From: Crocosphaera chwakensis CCY0110
GTDB taxonomy: Bacteria; Cyanobacteriota; Cyanobacteriia; Cyanobacteriales; Microcystaceae
Direction: 5' to 3'
Assembly (NCBI RefSeq): GCF_000169335.1
Contig: NZ_AAXW01000062.1
Location: 1 to 25,304, forward strand
Length of the DNA: 25,304 bases
The position numbers were made by a program, and so were the translations under genes. Shown here in pieces: positions 24,901-25,304 of this stretch. The first letter of the stretch is position 1. Every line of letters starts with the position of its first letter. The notes under the pieces are model-generated. The model was given only the letters and a program-made list of their open reading frames with translations, was not told the origin of the DNA and made no database searches.

Positions 24901-25254
24901 AGTTTAGAAGTTACGGTTAATTCAATTATGGATTATAGGAAACTAGGAACCAGTTTATCATTATTAAATCGACCTTTCTTTACGTTAAATATTGAACAAA
25001 CTGTGACCATTCAAGCACAAGGTCAATTTGTTCGTTTAGAATATCAAGGAGATAATCGAGGGTTTATGAGTTTCTTTAATACTATTAATAGTTTATTGAA
25101 TAGTCCTAATGCTCAAGCTACTATTAATCTTAGTTTATCTTTTGAGTTTAAGGATATTGTTAAGTTTGATGGAACAGAAATTAATATGATTCATCAAGCT
25201 TTATCTCGTAATCCTGTGGAAAGATTAAATTTAACAACAAAAGTTACTTATTAA
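21991..25254 (+). CDS. DUF499-type AAA+ ATPase (predicted defence component)
   Basis: 1087 residues. The N-terminal ATPase domain shows the DUF499 signature: Walker A TSFGGGKTHDEIAL with G85-G87, K88 and T89; Walker B PTVIILDEIARYL with D196 and E197; and a following strand HLIFVYSLASS. A winged or helical middle region and a long C-terminal half with beta-rich segments follow. DUF499 ATPases are large proteins that, as I recall, are encoded next to DUF1156 adenine methyltransferases and helicases in predicted anti-phage clusters, and are distantly related to the PglY ATPases of BREX type 2. No methylase is visible in this window; the stop codon is followed at once by GGAGG, so a partner may begin beyond the edge. 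The ATG lacks a ribosome site. Codon use is AT-rich. Confidence 0.8.
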   Translation: MLSSIFETCEPRAEILSGELTVDLFAAKLRLVVERKAPQVYQNSDIFFANTFATDGIKTLLKEVFSRLTGKSAGSPVIRLETSFGGGKTHDEIALWHICQQGRNITGLDRFVSVELLPTSPVQVAAVDGRDLDPINGIYHEDTGITTYTLWGEFAYQIGGIEGYQLLQASDQSGVSPGTSVMERLIQGKPTVIILDEIARYLSAAKGKAIKDSNLAKQVVNFLFSLMDLAAACNHLIFVYSLASSTDTFAAETIELQELIKASARQERVLTPSNDIEIYNIVKQRLFAAVDATTAEAISTEYLKAYRTTQVNLPDASKDANYAQAIAQSYPFHPELFSLLTKKIASIPEFQKTRGALRLFAQIVRHLWQTKPNWVYLIHTHHIPIGVDEDVTNDLTSRLQRSPMRSPIGADIYNANGREAYAQVQDQEWLLAGKPPFSTWVARTIFLHSLTQGISSGIRRAELNLSLLTPGVEIGFVGKVIDQLVSVAWYLDDDPVTNLSRFKEEPSINKIVTEEKEQVGRTEAKEDLRERRDSIFAKKFFTLISSPESPSDVDDRPDDIALCVIDFQEGTVNSSTDEPPSLVTQIFGNTGDAGKFRLFRNRLLFLVANKTQIEDAMDVAREYKAIKNILGSQTRLEDLSESQQKQLREREGKKNLDVRVALTNAYRHLFYPDSDPVKAPNGLKHYTLPSHETGNVKGKNNQQDVIFKALKDCQKIRSEEPLKPYAPAFILQKVWPVGLEYWTTKSLKETFAKDLGLRFLIEGEISLLRDTIRRGLLEGQWDLKVGSENLSEISPKKPHLYIKTEGQNLILPNTIEFSDRFILYRRGILQPPEPRTIELSAQVISGDKEKQVRVRWKAKEALTITLYQNNVEITGNFLPSDEYECQINQSTTFKVVADYGSGEIAEQETTVSLGGGKVRENGGSYATEGSVISIPMADYKPPTLSFDGTVDRTFNDFKDQCLDNKVQGVESLEVTVNSIMDYRKLGTSLSLLNRPFFTLNIEQTVTIQAQGQFVRLEYQGDNRGFMSFFNTINSLLNSPNAQATINLSLSFEFKDIVKFDGTEINMIHQALSRNPVERLNLTTKVTY

Positions 25255-25267
25255 GGAGGTTTTTAGG

Positions 25268-25287
25268 TATAATAATTGAGTATTATA
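25268..25287. terminator. AT-only hairpin followed by T-rich stretch
   Basis: TATAATA (25268-25274) and TATTATA (25281-25287) are perfect complements with a 6-base loop, followed by a T-rich run. It could be a weak terminator after the ATPase gene, but a stem of only A-T pairs is unstable, and the TATAAT could equally be a promoter for the next gene. Confidence 0.3.
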
Positions 25288-25304
25288 TTTCTCTTTTTAC
25301 TGAT

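Noticed and set aside
25277..25304. TTG start of a further gene after the DUF499 ATPase
   Set aside because: GGAGG at 25255 is about 16 bases away from that TTG, and too little sequence remains to judge the frame.
1..25304. Insertion sequences, integrase, tRNA or rRNA genes
   Set aside because: I found no transposase or integrase motifs, no terminal inverted repeats around any gene, and no cloverleaf-like sequence.

Overview
The window is plasmid-like or integrative-element DNA from a cyanobacterium. About a dozen copies of the HIP1 octamer GCGATCGC are spread over both halves, which is a cyanobacterial hallmark. Base composition is AT-leaning and genes are tightly packed with strong Shine-Dalgarno sites. 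I cannot name the genus from the sequence.

Layout. (1) 1-6609, read leftward apart from one small gene: a 1198-residue protein that I read as a single-chain, two-barrel RNA polymerase of the QDE-1/YonO type, an 86-residue hypothetical gene, two overlapping hypothetical genes, and a segregation cassette (actin-like ParM plus a small ParR-like partner). A helically phased GCAC/GTGC array lies upstream of parM and resembles a parC centromere. (2) 6874-8728, rightward: a ribbon-helix-helix MobC-like protein, a short MOBP-type relaxase and a membrane protein, linked by 4-base overlaps. (3) 8897-19210, rightward: a near-contiguous type IV secretion operon in the order small regulator?, VirB2-like pilin, VirB3, VirB4, VirB5-like, VirB6, VirB8-like, VirB10, VirB9-like, plus two accessory genes. 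The gene order suggests the cyanobacterial MPF_C class. (4) 19382-21124: a VirD4/TraG coupling ATPase behind two copies of a 46-bp palindromic element; a third copy lies at 4148, 15 kb away. (5) 21388-25254: a more AT-rich cargo segment with a ribbon-helix-helix protein and a DUF499-type ATPase, the kind found in predicted defence clusters. Its partners would lie beyond the right edge.

How it fits together. The relaxase and MobC would process an origin of transfer, probably in 6610-6873. VirD4 would hand the relaxase-DNA complex to the VirB channel, and ParM/ParR would keep the element in dividing cells. The polymerase gene lies on the side of the putative oriT away from the transfer genes, the usual place of leading-region genes. 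Its last ~70 residues resemble the last ~70 residues of the relaxase. I infer that the polymerase may be a passenger of the conjugation machine, acting on single-stranded incoming DNA, in analogy to the virion-packaged polymerases of crAss-like phages. This is the most interesting hypothesis in the window and is untested.
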